Origin: Terriglobus roseus
Lineage (GTDB): Bacteria; Acidobacteriota; Terriglobia; Terriglobales; Acidobacteriaceae
Direction of reading: 5' to 3'
Assembly (NCBI RefSeq): GCF_900102185.1
Contig: NZ_LT629690.1
Span: 3,968,001-4,032,000 of the forward strand
Length of the DNA stretch: 64,000 bases
In this document: positions 1-8,571 of the stretch, piece after piece
How the letters are laid out: each line of letters starts with the position of its first letter
Position numbering within the stretch: the stretch's first letter is position 1
Translations under genes and position numbers: made by a program
The notes under the pieces: model-generated
What the model was told of the DNA's origin: nothing
Databases searched by the model: none
Seen by the model: the letters and a program-made list of their open reading frames with translations, nothing else

Positions 1-1
1 G

Positions 2-55
2 GAAGCATTGGCACGCAAGCGGAATCGCAAGAAGGTTCGTAAGGAACAGGACTAG
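2..55 (+). CDS. C-terminal end of an unidentified gene (partial)
   Basis: The frame entering from the left edge gives 17 residues rich in Lys and Arg (ending KKVRKEQD) before a TAG stop. Only the tail is visible, so no function can be assigned. That the frame is coding is inferred from what follows it: a dispersed hairpin repeat at the stop codon and then a Rho-independent terminator, the same order seen after der at 13341. Confidence 0.45.
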   Translation, partial: EALARKRNRKKVRKEQD

Positions 56-104
56 TGCTTCGCACCGTTCTGGACAGGCTTCGCCTGTGATCGGTGCCGA
101 CACT
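54..104. repeat. Stop-codon-linked hairpin repeat, copy 1
   Basis: Nested inverted repeats: AGTG/CACT (54-57 with 101-104), GCACCG/CGGTGC (62-67 with 92-97) and ACAGGC/GCCTGT (74-79 with 83-88) with a TTC apex. The left part, GTGCTTCGCACCGTTCT, recurs almost unchanged at 13342 and in variant form at 13657. Function unknown; it looks like a REP-type element. Confidence 0.6.
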
Positions 105-118
105 AGCCACATTGAATA

Positions 119-142
119 AGCCCGGCCTCGCGCTGGGCTTTT
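119..142 (+). terminator. Rho-independent terminator
   Basis: AGCCC and GGGCT arms around a GC-rich loop, followed by TTTTC. It lies between the gene entering from the left edge and the convergent phosphatase-fold gene. Confidence 0.7.
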
Positions 143-199
143 CATTTGCTGTTGCATTCACGCGCAACACGCGTTGACCACCGTACGGAGCGAAGGCCC

Positions 200-1306
200 C
201 TACTTCAACGGTAGAGGCGCACCCGCTGCGGGTTCTGCCGTCTTCCAGTCTTCGCCCAGAAAACGTGCCAGCGTAGCCGCCACCTGCGACTGCGTCACCA
301 ACGCCACATTCTTCTGCACGCCGTTGCCGTTCATCCCCGGCGCGCTTACCGCGATGAAGATGTCTTTCGATTCCGGCGTCTTCTCGCCATGCGTCTGCCA
401 GGCTTTGCCCACGGTTCCGCGGCCGTGATCGGTGGTGAAGATCAGAGCAGTGGAATCCCGATACTCCGGCATCGACTGCAGCAGGTCCCAAAGCTGCTTC
501 AGGTACTGGTCGGCGCGGTTCGCAGAGAGCAGATACTCGCCATAGTTTCCTGCATGTGCCCACTCATCGGTTTCCCCCAGCGAGATGTACAGCACATGCG
601 GCTTCTTCGCCTTCACATATTCCGCTGCTGTGTAGAACGTGGGTGCATCGAACGTCTCGTCATCCCATTCGCGCGGCGAATCGCGTTTCACCGCATTCAG
701 CACTGCCAACGCCGGCGGCATGGGCGAAATCACCAACGGATCGTACGCGGCATTGTCCACGCAGCCACACTTCTCCGCGTTCACCGCATTCGCAATCGTG
801 TGCCACGCGCCAAAGGCGGCAACACTACCCTTGAACTTTGGCGTGTGATTCAGCCATGCGAGCACGGTCAGGTTCGGGTTCGGCTTGTCGTCGTTGGAAT
901 CAATGCGCGGGTCTGGATGCCCCGTCAGCGTCTCCGAATATCCGGGATAGGAGAAGTTCTTGCCATTCGTCACAGACGCCGTGGAGCCCGCATCCTGATC
1001 GCCAAAGATGAAGCCGGTGGAACCAAAGTGCTCCCAGAAGAACGGCATCAACTTGCGGCGACGCTCCTCAGCCGTGGCTGCCAGGAACTGCTGCTTCAGC
1101 GGCGCCACATCGCGTTTGTTGTAGTAGTTTTCCGGCGTCAGCAGCGTCTCATCCGCACCGCGGAAGATCTCCTGCCAGCGCATGCCATCCGTCATGACCA
1201 GTACCACGTTGCGTACGGGCGTCTGTTGCTGCGCGGGCAAACGCAGTCCACAAAGAAGAGAAAGAACAAGCAGGTTTCGAAGCGACAGAAACGACACGGT
1301 TTTCAT
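200..1306 (-). CDS. Secreted alkaline-phosphatase-superfamily protein
   Basis: A 368-residue protein with an N-terminal signal peptide (MKTVSFLSLRNLLVLSLLCG, cleavage near LPAQ). Alkaline phosphatase/sulfatase-fold features are visible: VLVMTDGMRWQEIF just after the signal (first metal Asp), a SYPGYSE segment where the nucleophile is expected, GETDEWAHAG, and TTDHGRG near the C-terminus (Asp-His metal ligands). The substrate cannot be told: phosphodiester, phosphonate and sulfate hydrolases share this fold. The frame stays open 11 codons upstream, but starting at 1306 gives a proper signal peptide. It is divergent from the TonB receptor gene and shares the 240-base intergenic region with it. 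Confidence 0.85.
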   Translation of the reverse strand: MKTVSFLSLRNLLVLSLLCGLRLPAQQQTPVRNVVLVMTDGMRWQEIFRGADETLLTPENYYNKRDVAPLKQQFLAATAEERRRKLMPFFWEHFGSTGFIFGDQDAGSTASVTNGKNFSYPGYSETLTGHPDPRIDSNDDKPNPNLTVLAWLNHTPKFKGSVAAFGAWHTIANAVNAEKCGCVDNAAYDPLVISPMPPALAVLNAVKRDSPREWDDETFDAPTFYTAAEYVKAKKPHVLYISLGETDEWAHAGNYGEYLLSANRADQYLKQLWDLLQSMPEYRDSTALIFTTDHGRGTVGKAWQTHGEKTPESKDIFIAVSAPGMNGNGVQKNVALVTQSQVAATLARFLGEDWKTAEPAAGAPLPLK

Positions 1307-1381
1307 CGGTGCCGATGATACCCGCAACACCAAAAGCATGGCAGCCAGTGAGGTGACGATTCCTGTAATCGCACCGCCGGC

Positions 1382-1412
1382 TTGATATAAGACTTAAATT
1401 GTCCGATATTAG
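1382..1412 (+). promoter_or_regulatory. Possible weak promoter upstream of the TonB receptor
   Basis: TTGATA at 1382-1387 and TATTAG at 1407-1412 with a 19-base spacer, in an AT-rich patch of an otherwise GC-rich region. The spacer is longer than ideal. A perfect GAAAGC/GCTTTC hairpin follows at 1412-1427. Confidence 0.3.
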
Positions 1413-1452
1413 AAAGCACAAGCTTTCACTGCATCCGGCGCTCTGAGGGGAG

Positions 1453-1504
1453 TCCGTTGGAGTGAGTTCGATGGGCCCACACGGCAGCCTCGAATTCCCA
1501 CGGA
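1453..1504 (+). promoter_or_regulatory. Structured 5' leader of the TonB receptor gene
   Basis: TCCGT (1453-1457) pairs with ACGGA (1500-1504), and GAGTTCGA (1464-1471) pairs with TCGAATTC (1490-1497) with one G-U pair. The structure lies 42 bases before the start codon. It matches no riboswitch consensus I recognise. Confidence 0.4.
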
Positions 1505-1546
1505 GTTCTTTTCTGCTTTCACGGGCTACATCCCTGAAAGGTACTC

Positions 1547-3973
1547 ATGCGCCACTTTTTGCCAGTTTCGTTTGCCCTCGCGCTCTCCTCCGTCGCCGTA
1601 ATGCGCACGGTTGCCGAAGCCCCTCGCCCCGCCACAAAACCCACAGCGAACGTCGCCGTAGAGCCCGCGCCTGCAGGCTGCGATGGCCATCGCGGCACGC
1701 CTCGCCGTCTCTCCGGTGTCGTCACCGATCCCACAGGCGCCAGCGTCCCACACGCACAGATCACCCTCACCTGCGGCACGCTGCGCACACAGATCACCGC
1801 AGACGCAGCAGGAGCCTACGCCGTCAGCGTCCCCTACGGCGAATACCAGATCGACGTGGAAGCGCCCAACTTCGGCGCGGCGTCGCAGAAGGTCAACATT
1901 GCTGACTCCATCTCTGGGACCGTTCTGAATCCTGTACTGCAGATCGGCAACGTCCGCAGCGCCGTCACCGTCACCGCAACGGAGGGCAATGAGTTTGCAA
2001 CGCCCGTCAGCAGTGGCGGCACCAAGACCGACCTACCGCTCGCAGAAGTGCCGCAGGCCATTAGCGTGGTCAATCGCAGCCTGATGGATTCGCAGGAAGT
2101 GGTGAAGTTGGACGACGCACTCAAGAACGTTCCCGGCGTCATCGCAGGCGGCTATTACGACGGTTGGGATTACTACCGCATCCGCGGCTTCGACGCCTCG
2201 TTCAACACCTACATTGACGGCCTGCGCGGCGGCAACGGAATGATGGAAGAAACCTGGGGCCTCGAGTCCGTCGAAGTGCTCAAAGGACCATCCTCCGCAC
2301 TCTACGGCCAGAGCGTTCTCGGCGGCCTTGTAAACATCGTCACGCGCAAGCCCGTGCCGGACTTCTTCGTCCACGCGCAGGTCACGGCAGGCTCGTTCAA
2401 CTTCGTTGATCCCGCAGTCGACATCGGCGGCTCGCTGAACTCATCGCGTACGGTATACGGACGCCTCGCTGCGCTGTATCACTCCGCGAACACCTTCGTG
2501 GATTACACCTACCGCCATCGCTACTACTTCGCACCATCGCTCACATGGAAGCCGCGCACCTCCACATGGCTTACACTCACCGGCCGCTTCCAGCGCGACA
2601 ACGGTCGACAGGGCATGCCGCTGCCCGCTATCGGCACCGTGCTGCCCAATCCCGGCAACGGCATCTTGCCCATCTCCACATACATCGGCGAATTGGAAGC
2701 CAACGCGAACAAGATGTCGCAGGCCAATCAGCAATTCGGCGTGCAGTTCCATCACAGCTTCAGCGACAACCTGATCTTCCGCGAGAACGCGCGCTTCGCC
2801 TGGTATCAGCAGAACTGGAGCCGCATCTACTATCCCGCGTTCCTCGGTGCAGACAACCGCACGCTCTATCGCTACCCGTACAGCTACGACGGCCCCTGGC
2901 AAACGCATGAAACCGATACGAACATCGAAGGCCGTGCCAAATTCCTCGGCATGGAACACAGCGCGTTGCTCGGCCTCGACTTCTTTCGCAACCCCACCAT
3001 CGGCAAGGGTTGGTCCATCGACTTTAACGACCCATCACAGTACGAACCGCTGGATCTGTACAAGCCTGTATACGGACAGAACCCGGTGCAATCGCTCATC
3101 GTGGCTTCGGACACGAAGACCGTCACGCAGTACACCGGCCTCTATCTGCAGGACCACATCCGCCTGCCCAAGCACGTAACCATCACCGGCGGCGGACGCT
3201 TCGATTGGGCCAAGAATGAAAGCCGCGGATCGGCAAATCAGAATGGCCACGGCGTCACGCCGCGGCTCGGTGTCACATGGCAAGCCTTCGGCCAGACCAC
3301 CGTGTACACCAGCTTCAGCAAGTCGTACCTGCCGCAGTCCGGTCTGGTCTACGTCAACAGCACCACCAGCACCTATCTGCCACCAGAACGCGGACAGCAG
3401 TGGGAAGGTGGCGTGAAGTCATCCTTCCTCAGCGGCAAACTGCTCGCCTCTGCCGCGTTGTTCCAACTCGATCGCAAAAACGTTGCCACGGCCAATCAGG
3501 CAGTGCCTAACTTCTACCTGGTCACCGGCGCGCAACGCAGTCGCGGCGTCGAGCTTGAGGCAACACTCCATCCGCTCGCCGGTTGGAACATCGTCTCGTC
3601 CTACGCATTCATCAACGCCATCGTCACCAACGACACAACGCTGCCCGCGGGCACGCCCACGCTGAACGCACCAAAGCATCTCTTCAATGTTTGGAGCACC
3701 TATGAGATTCCGCGTGGTCGGGTGCGCGGTCTCACCTTCGGCTTTGGCGGACGCCATTACACTGATCAATCTGGCGATCTTGCGAACAGCTTCCGCCTGC
3801 CCGCCTACGGCATTGTGGACGCCTCAGCAAGCTATGGTCGCGGCCACGCCATGTGGCAAGTGAACGCAAACAACATCACCAACAAGCGCTGGTATGCCGG
3901 TAGCTACAACGACCTGTACGTGAAACCGGGCGATCCACGCATTGTTCGCGGCACCATGTCCTGGAACTTCTAG
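1547..3973 (+). CDS. TonB-dependent siderophore-type receptor with carboxypeptidase-regulatory-like domain
   Basis: An 808-residue outer-membrane receptor. After a signal peptide (about residues 1-25) comes a carboxypeptidase-regulatory-like beta-sandwich (about 55-135, starting LSGVVTDPTGASVPHAQ), then a plug domain (about 165-290, with EVPQAISVV, IRGFDASFNTYIDG and VEVLKGPSSALYGQ), then a 22-strand-type beta-barrel ending in the outer-membrane signature with terminal Phe (MSWNF). The plug and barrel resemble the siderophore receptor family (Fiu/FhuE-like), so a ferric chelate is the likeliest ligand, but this is inference. The ATG at 1547 follows a GAAAGG ribosome site. A convergent TonB-like gene lies directly downstream. 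Confidence 0.92.
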   Translation: MRHFLPVSFALALSSVAVMRTVAEAPRPATKPTANVAVEPAPAGCDGHRGTPRRLSGVVTDPTGASVPHAQITLTCGTLRTQITADAAGAYAVSVPYGEYQIDVEAPNFGAASQKVNIADSISGTVLNPVLQIGNVRSAVTVTATEGNEFATPVSSGGTKTDLPLAEVPQAISVVNRSLMDSQEVVKLDDALKNVPGVIAGGYYDGWDYYRIRGFDASFNTYIDGLRGGNGMMEETWGLESVEVLKGPSSALYGQSVLGGLVNIVTRKPVPDFFVHAQVTAGSFNFVDPAVDIGGSLNSSRTVYGRLAALYHSANTFVDYTYRHRYYFAPSLTWKPRTSTWLTLTGRFQRDNGRQGMPLPAIGTVLPNPGNGILPISTYIGELEANANKMSQANQQFGVQFHHSFSDNLIFRENARFAWYQQNWSRIYYPAFLGADNRTLYRYPYSYDGPWQTHETDTNIEGRAKFLGMEHSALLGLDFFRNPTIGKGWSIDFNDPSQYEPLDLYKPVYGQNPVQSLIVASDTKTVTQYTGLYLQDHIRLPKHVTITGGGRFDWAKNESRGSANQNGHGVTPRLGVTWQAFGQTTVYTSFSKSYLPQSGLVYVNSTTSTYLPPERGQQWEGGVKSSFLSGKLLASAALFQLDRKNVATANQAVPNFYLVTGAQRSRGVELEATLHPLAGWNIVSSYAFINAIVTNDTTLPAGTPTLNAPKHLFNVWSTYEIPRGRVRGLTFGFGGRHYTDQSGDLANSFRLPAYGIVDASASYGRGHAMWQVNANNITNKRWYAGSYNDLYVKPGDPRIVRGTMSWNF

Positions 3974-4001
3974 ACTCCTCCCGAAGCTCTGGATTGCCGC
4001 G

Positions 4002-4038
4002 AAAGGCCCTCGCAATACGTCGCGAGGGCCTTTCTTTT
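4002..4038. terminator. Bidirectional terminator between TonB receptor and TonB-like gene
   Basis: AAAGGCCCTCGC and GCGAGGGCCTTT form a perfect 12-base-pair stem with an 8-base loop, followed by TTTCTTTT. It lies between convergent genes and has an A-run on the other side, so it can serve both. Confidence 0.85.
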
Positions 4039-4058
4039 GCTTCGTTCGAGGACTGCGC

Positions 4059-5159
4059 TTATTGCGCGTCGGGATTGTCTTTGTTCACGCGGAACTCAAT
4101 ACGCAGTTCCAGGTTTGGTCCGTGGAACTCTTTCGGCAGTGGCTGCGCCGCACCGAGAGCTGTGATGGAACCCCATGCCGCGCGGTCAATCGCAACGTCA
4201 TGCGTGGAGTAGTCCAGATGCATCGCGCTGATCTTGCCATCGGGCATGATCGTGAATCGAACGCCGGTAATGCCCTGCTTGTTAAGCGGCGGACGGCACT
4301 CTTCCGGAATCAACGGCAGCCAGTTGCGGCGAACATCCGAGAGCAGGCGCTGAAGATATTTGCCGAAGTCAACACCTTGCGTGTCGCTGAGAATCTGTAC
4401 GCCCTGCTTGGCACCACCCTGCGTGCCCCGACCGACTGAGCCATAGTCGCCACTGTCACCAGCATTGCGCGAGCCACGCGCGGCCTGGGCGATTTGCGAT
4501 GCAGCGCTCTGCGATCCCTGGCCGAAGTTAGGCCGATTGTTGTTAGAGGGGTTTGGGGCAGGTGAATCCACCATGGGCTGCGGGTGAGGCACTGGCGGAG
4601 TGGGCGTAGGAGGCGTGTTCTTAGCTACTTGCGGCGGAGGTGGAGCCTGTTGCTGCTGCGGAGCGGGTGCTGCCTGCTGCGGTGCAGGCTGAGGAGCCTG
4701 CTTGGGCGCGGGAGGCGCGGGCGTTCCGGCGCGGGGCGTTGGTTGCACCTGCGGATTCGGCTTCGGGCTCTGCGATTCGGTGCTGTGCGCACTGATATTT
4801 GGCGCGGGCTTCATCCGCTTGAGCTGGTCCTTCAGGTCTGGCGGCGTGTCCAGATAGGTCATGGTGGACCGCTTATCGTTATCTGGCGCCATGACGATAA
4901 CGGGCGCATGCCATAGATAACGCGGACCATAGACCAGAACCCAGCCAAGAACGAGCCAGACAATGACGGAGATGTAGACGGCTTCGCGGAAGCGCGCTTT
5001 GGCACGCTCGTCGTTCACCTCATCCAGCAGCATGATCAGTTCATGCTGTTCCAGATCGCCGTAACGGCCCATGCCAAGGCGGTTTCCGCGGCGTGGACTC
5101 TCCTCGGGCTGGGGTGTCTCCTGGGTGGGTTCGTCAGAGGGTGTCTGGTATGGCGGCAC
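4059..5159 (-). CDS. TonB-like energy transducer with long Pro-rich linker
   Basis: A 366-residue protein with a cytoplasmic N-terminus rich in Pro and Glu, a single membrane segment (about residues 61-78, in AVYISVIVWLVLGWVL), a Pro/Gln/Ala-rich periplasmic linker (about 115-210) and a C-terminal TonB/TolA-type domain (about 265-360, with VRFTIMPDGKISAM). The topology is that of TonB, except that the N-terminal cytoplasmic part is about 60 residues, longer than usual. It is convergent with a TonB-dependent receptor, so it may energise that receptor. No exbB or exbD is visible nearby. The start is GTG at 5159 with no clear ribosome site; a later start is possible. Confidence 0.8.
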   Translation of the reverse strand: MPPYQTPSDEPTQETPQPEESPRRGNRLGMGRYGDLEQHELIMLLDEVNDERAKARFREAVYISVIVWLVLGWVLVYGPRYLWHAPVIVMAPDNDKRSTMTYLDTPPDLKDQLKRMKPAPNISAHSTESQSPKPNPQVQPTPRAGTPAPPAPKQAPQPAPQQAAPAPQQQQAPPPPQVAKNTPPTPTPPVPHPQPMVDSPAPNPSNNNRPNFGQGSQSAASQIAQAARGSRNAGDSGDYGSVGRGTQGGAKQGVQILSDTQGVDFGKYLQRLLSDVRRNWLPLIPEECRPPLNKQGITGVRFTIMPDGKISAMHLDYSTHDVAIDRAAWGSITALGAAQPLPKEFHGPNLELRIEFRVNKDNPDAQ

Positions 5160-5316
5160 GCTGAGTTGATCTCTATCTGTAGGACTGTCGAAACGCCCAT
5201 TTGTGCGCAGAAAAGCGCCGGAGGGCTACACGACAGCAGGATTATTCTCTCATCCCGATTGAAACCGTGCTCTGGCTGGCATAGCTCGGCGTGTGGGACG
5301 GGTAGAATGACCGAGG

Positions 5317-6057
5317 ATGTTTCACCTGCACGCACTCGCAACCCTGCTGCAAACCGCCCAGACCGCGGTCCCGCCAGCCGCACCCCACCACGTGGGTTGG
5401 CTCAAGCATTTCACCCAGACCACCCAGGCGTTCTTTGAGCGCTTTGGCCTGTGGGGACTCGCTGCAATTGCGCTGCTGGATTCCGCCATGCTGCCCATGC
5501 CGTGGCAGTATCTGCTGATCTCCGATGTGAACAACCACGCCTCCACGTGGCTCGTTTATCCGTTGGTTGCCGCGCTGGCATCCAGCGTGGGTAGCCTGGT
5601 GCCGTTTTACGTAGGACGCGTCGGCGGTGAGATCTTCCTGTTGGGCAAGATCAATCGCGAGCGCTACGAACGGTTGCGCGATCGTTTCGAGCGGCAGGAG
5701 TTCCTGGCGATTTTCATTCCCGCTATCGGCCCGCCGCCAACGCCATTCAAGTTGTTTGAGTTCTGCGCAGGCGTATTTGAGATGAAGCCCGCTGTCTTCC
5801 TGCTGGCGGCATTTCTGGGCAAGCTGATTCAGTACGGCGCCTATGCGTTCCTGACCCATAAGTACGGCCCACAGGTAATGGACGTTGTCATGCACGGCGT
5901 ACACACACATGCACAGTTGACGCGCATGGTCGTGGGCGTCCTTCTGGTACTGGTGGTGGTGTGGGTTCTGCGTAAGGTCTTCGACCGCCGCAAAGGAACA
6001 CAGCTTCCGATTGAAGACGGCGTTGAAGATGGCAAGACCGTCATCGTGGAAGAGTAG
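5317..6057 (+). CDS. DedA/VTT-family membrane protein
   Basis: A 246-residue integral membrane protein of the DedA (VTT/SNARE-associated) family. The family pattern is visible: LDSAMLPMPWQYLL in the first core segment, SSVGSLVPFYVGRVGG (the conserved glycine-rich turn before the re-entrant loop), a charged amphipathic stretch, and FIPAIGPPPTPFKL. Several DedA relatives act as scramblases of undecaprenyl phosphate or lipids; which substrate this one handles is not visible. The C-terminus is strongly hydrophobic (about residues 208-220) followed by a short basic/acidic tail. Transcribed divergently from the TonB-like gene. Confidence 0.85.
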   Translation: MFHLHALATLLQTAQTAVPPAAPHHVGWLKHFTQTTQAFFERFGLWGLAAIALLDSAMLPMPWQYLLISDVNNHASTWLVYPLVAALASSVGSLVPFYVGRVGGEIFLLGKINRERYERLRDRFERQEFLAIFIPAIGPPPTPFKLFEFCAGVFEMKPAVFLLAAFLGKLIQYGAYAFLTHKYGPQVMDVVMHGVHTHAQLTRMVVGVLLVLVVVWVLRKVFDRRKGTQLPIEDGVEDGKTVIVEE

Positions 6058-6083
6058 TTCAGCAAAACAAATCTGATCCAACT

Positions 6084-6128
6084 ACAGCGGCATGGGTGCA
6101 CGCGATTCGCGAACGCCCATGCCGCTGT
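6084..6128 (+). terminator. Hairpin after the DedA gene
   Basis: ACAGCGGCATGGG (6084-6096) and CCCATGCCGCTGT (6116-6128) form a perfect 13-base-pair stem. The T-tract that follows is weak (AATTCTGTTG), so termination efficiency is uncertain. Confidence 0.65.
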
Positions 6129-6276
6129 AATTCTGTTGATGCCTGTTCATCACTAACGAATCTCATTGACATGGCATGGGAGCCATGGAAGCATCCACCT
6201 GCTTCGCACATGATCAAAATAAACGCGCTGAAAAGAGCCCTTAGTGGCTCGGCGTGTTTCGCGAAAGAGATGATCC

Positions 6277-8532
6277 ATGGCTCTCGATATATCGCTTGGT
6301 GGAACTTCCATCCCCACAGATCCCGATAAGCTCCAAGACCTCAAGTCAGACACAAGTCTCACCTTTCAGTTGGTGAAGACACTGGAGCCGTATCTTCAAG
6401 GCACACTGTCGACGGTTCCGAATATGCAGAAGACCTCAGTTGCGTACTCAGGTCCTCAGCATCAATTGACATTGCCAGACAGCGTGATGATCTTCGGATT
6501 GCAAACCAGTGCATCCGGCTCAGTGGATACGCAAACCACTGGCTCACTCGACATTCTGAATAGCGGCGATCTGGGTTCGTACACCGACGGTCTGGACTCC
6601 CCGGAGACTAAGTCGATCCCGTTGCCGCAAGGCTTCTCGTACGTTCGTCTTTCTTTGAAGTTCAGCCTCTCCGCCAATGTTTCTGCAAAGTATTCCGGCG
6701 GCGCCTATGGCGTGAAGGCTTCAGCAGACACCAAGGACACGTACTCCATCACCTATTGCAAAGCCTTCCCGCCTACGACAAAAGTCATCGACGCGATTGG
6801 GAAGACATTCGAGAGTTTTGTGTTGCCATTCACTTCGCACACGCTGAACGCGATGCAAAATGGCGATTACCTATTCCATGATTTTGACGGCAACCTGAAC
6901 TTTGCCATTGGCGCGTACACAGGTGTGGATCAGGTTCTCTATGCTGGCCAAGGCACGGCGGACGTGTTCAAAGCTTTCGGCAGCCCGTTAGCCACGGTGT
7001 CTGCCTCTGTGAAACCGGAGATTTCTGCGTCGGCATCTCTGGATTTCAAAATGGCATACGAAGCCCGCTTTGAAGCCGTCCTCTCAAAGATCGGCAATGC
7101 AGGACGCCTGCATCTCTTCAAGTCAGACAAGCGATCCAGCACAACAACACTCGCAGCAGGATTGACGATCAGTCTGAACGCGGGCGTCGATCTGAAGGAA
7201 AAAGTTTCGGATCATCTGGCCGCGTTGAAGACGTCCGTTGTGAATCGCGTAAGTGATCCAACCGGAAAACAGACGCTTCAAAGCGTATTGGACGCTGAGA
7301 CATCGAAGATCGAATTGCAGAAGTATGCAGACGAAGTCACCGACAAGCTGACAAGCTGGCTGAACAAAGCGAATGGGCTCAAGGCCAATCTTCAAATCGC
7401 AATTGAGAACACACAATCCAAAACCCTGCTTGCTGGTTACACGTTCTCCAACGTGAACTCCGATGGATACAAGGATGCGTGGAGTGCAGCCATTGCAGGA
7501 GACTTCGTCAAAGCGCTGAACACTGGTGTTGTCGCCTTGGATTGCGGCAGCGGCCTGGAGCAGGAATACCAGAAAAAGACCAGCGTCAATTGCAACATCT
7601 TCAACCTATGGAGTATGAACTCGTGGAGCCAGTTCGGTCAGAGCATGTCGCTTGTCTACGCGGGCAACAATGTCTTTCATTTTGTGGCGCAGGTCGGACG
7701 CACAACGCAGACGAATTATGTGGGCTCCATGCACAGCATGGATTTCTACTTCTCCGCAAAGGCCGACGCTAATACCGATGGTCGACTCTCGGATACGGAG
7801 ATCACGCTGAATCTGGCGATGAACGCGAAGAATGACAAGAAAGCGATCGAAAAGATTGCGCTGATGCTAAGCGCAATCGATCAAAGCCAAGCCATTTCAA
7901 ACACCGTACGAGATATGCGCGCCTTCGCCACGAACACAAACAATCCAACGGTTCAATTGCTGGTGAAGATCCCCGTCACCGGGTTCCAGCGCATCGTTGC
8001 CGACCCGAAGAGTGGTGTTCATGACAAGACGAACTGGGATTCCTTCGCGACTGCCGCGGATGATCTTGATGCGTGGACTTTGCACAGTGGGTTGTCCATT
8101 CCAGGTCAGTGGAGAATGTACTTCAAGACATACAAAGCTTGGCAGGATCTGAACGTTGGCGAACAAGGGTCCAATAGTCCAGACCGGAATAGCTTCAACT
8201 CTCTGAACTCATGGCGCAGCGACTGGCCCGGTTTGGACACGGCAACAAAGAGCCAGGTGATTTTTTCCATGTGGGCGGGACAGCGTTACATGGACTTCTG
8301 TGCGGACCTACAGCAACTGGCCACAGTGACCGGCCCAGATGCCGTGAAACCTGCATGGGAAGATTTCTTAAAACTGATTACAAAGGCTATCGAACAAGAC
8401 ACACAGATCGATTTTCTAAGGCCTGCTGCACTCGCCACCATACGTCAATGCAAGGGCTCGACATTTGCACTGACTGCACCGAGCCCAGCGACCCCACCGG
8501 CAGACCACTTTGCCGTGGGGATCACGCTTTAG
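6277..8532 (+). CDS. Unrecognised 751-residue protein with an EF-hand-like loop
   Basis: I recognise no family. No signal peptide or obvious membrane segment is present. The N-terminal half is rich in Ser, Ala and Thr and in beta-like alternation (SLKFSLSANVSAKYSGGAYG); the middle has a helical stretch (about residues 310-385). Residues 497-508 (DANTDGRLSDTE) fit the canonical EF-hand loop with acidic or oxygen ligands at positions 1, 3, 5, 9 and 12. The last quarter is Trp-rich. The start at 6277 follows a GAAAGAG-like ribosome site. Base composition looks lower in GC than neighbours: a stretch counted at 6781-6840 is 28/60 GC. It stands alone between a terminator hairpin and a convergent helicase gene. 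Confidence 0.8.
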   Translation: MALDISLGGTSIPTDPDKLQDLKSDTSLTFQLVKTLEPYLQGTLSTVPNMQKTSVAYSGPQHQLTLPDSVMIFGLQTSASGSVDTQTTGSLDILNSGDLGSYTDGLDSPETKSIPLPQGFSYVRLSLKFSLSANVSAKYSGGAYGVKASADTKDTYSITYCKAFPPTTKVIDAIGKTFESFVLPFTSHTLNAMQNGDYLFHDFDGNLNFAIGAYTGVDQVLYAGQGTADVFKAFGSPLATVSASVKPEISASASLDFKMAYEARFEAVLSKIGNAGRLHLFKSDKRSSTTTLAAGLTISLNAGVDLKEKVSDHLAALKTSVVNRVSDPTGKQTLQSVLDAETSKIELQKYADEVTDKLTSWLNKANGLKANLQIAIENTQSKTLLAGYTFSNVNSDGYKDAWSAAIAGDFVKALNTGVVALDCGSGLEQEYQKKTSVNCNIFNLWSMNSWSQFGQSMSLVYAGNNVFHFVAQVGRTTQTNYVGSMHSMDFYFSAKADANTDGRLSDTEITLNLAMNAKNDKKAIEKIALMLSAIDQSQAISNTVRDMRAFATNTNNPTVQLLVKIPVTGFQRIVADPKSGVHDKTNWDSFATAADDLDAWTLHSGLSIPGQWRMYFKTYKAWQDLNVGEQGSNSPDRNSFNSLNSWRSDWPGLDTATKSQVIFSMWAGQRYMDFCADLQQLATVTGPDAVKPAWEDFLKLITKAIEQDTQIDFLRPAALATIRQCKGSTFALTAPSPATPPADHFAVGITL

Positions 8533-8571
8533 CCAGCGTTAGTGATGTTTGCTGACGTTTCTTCGCATTTC

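Noticed and set aside
389-1318. 309-residue open frame on the plus strand
   Set aside because: It is antisense to the phosphatase-fold gene, is Arg/His/Gln-rich and has no family features; a typical shadow frame in GC-rich DNA.
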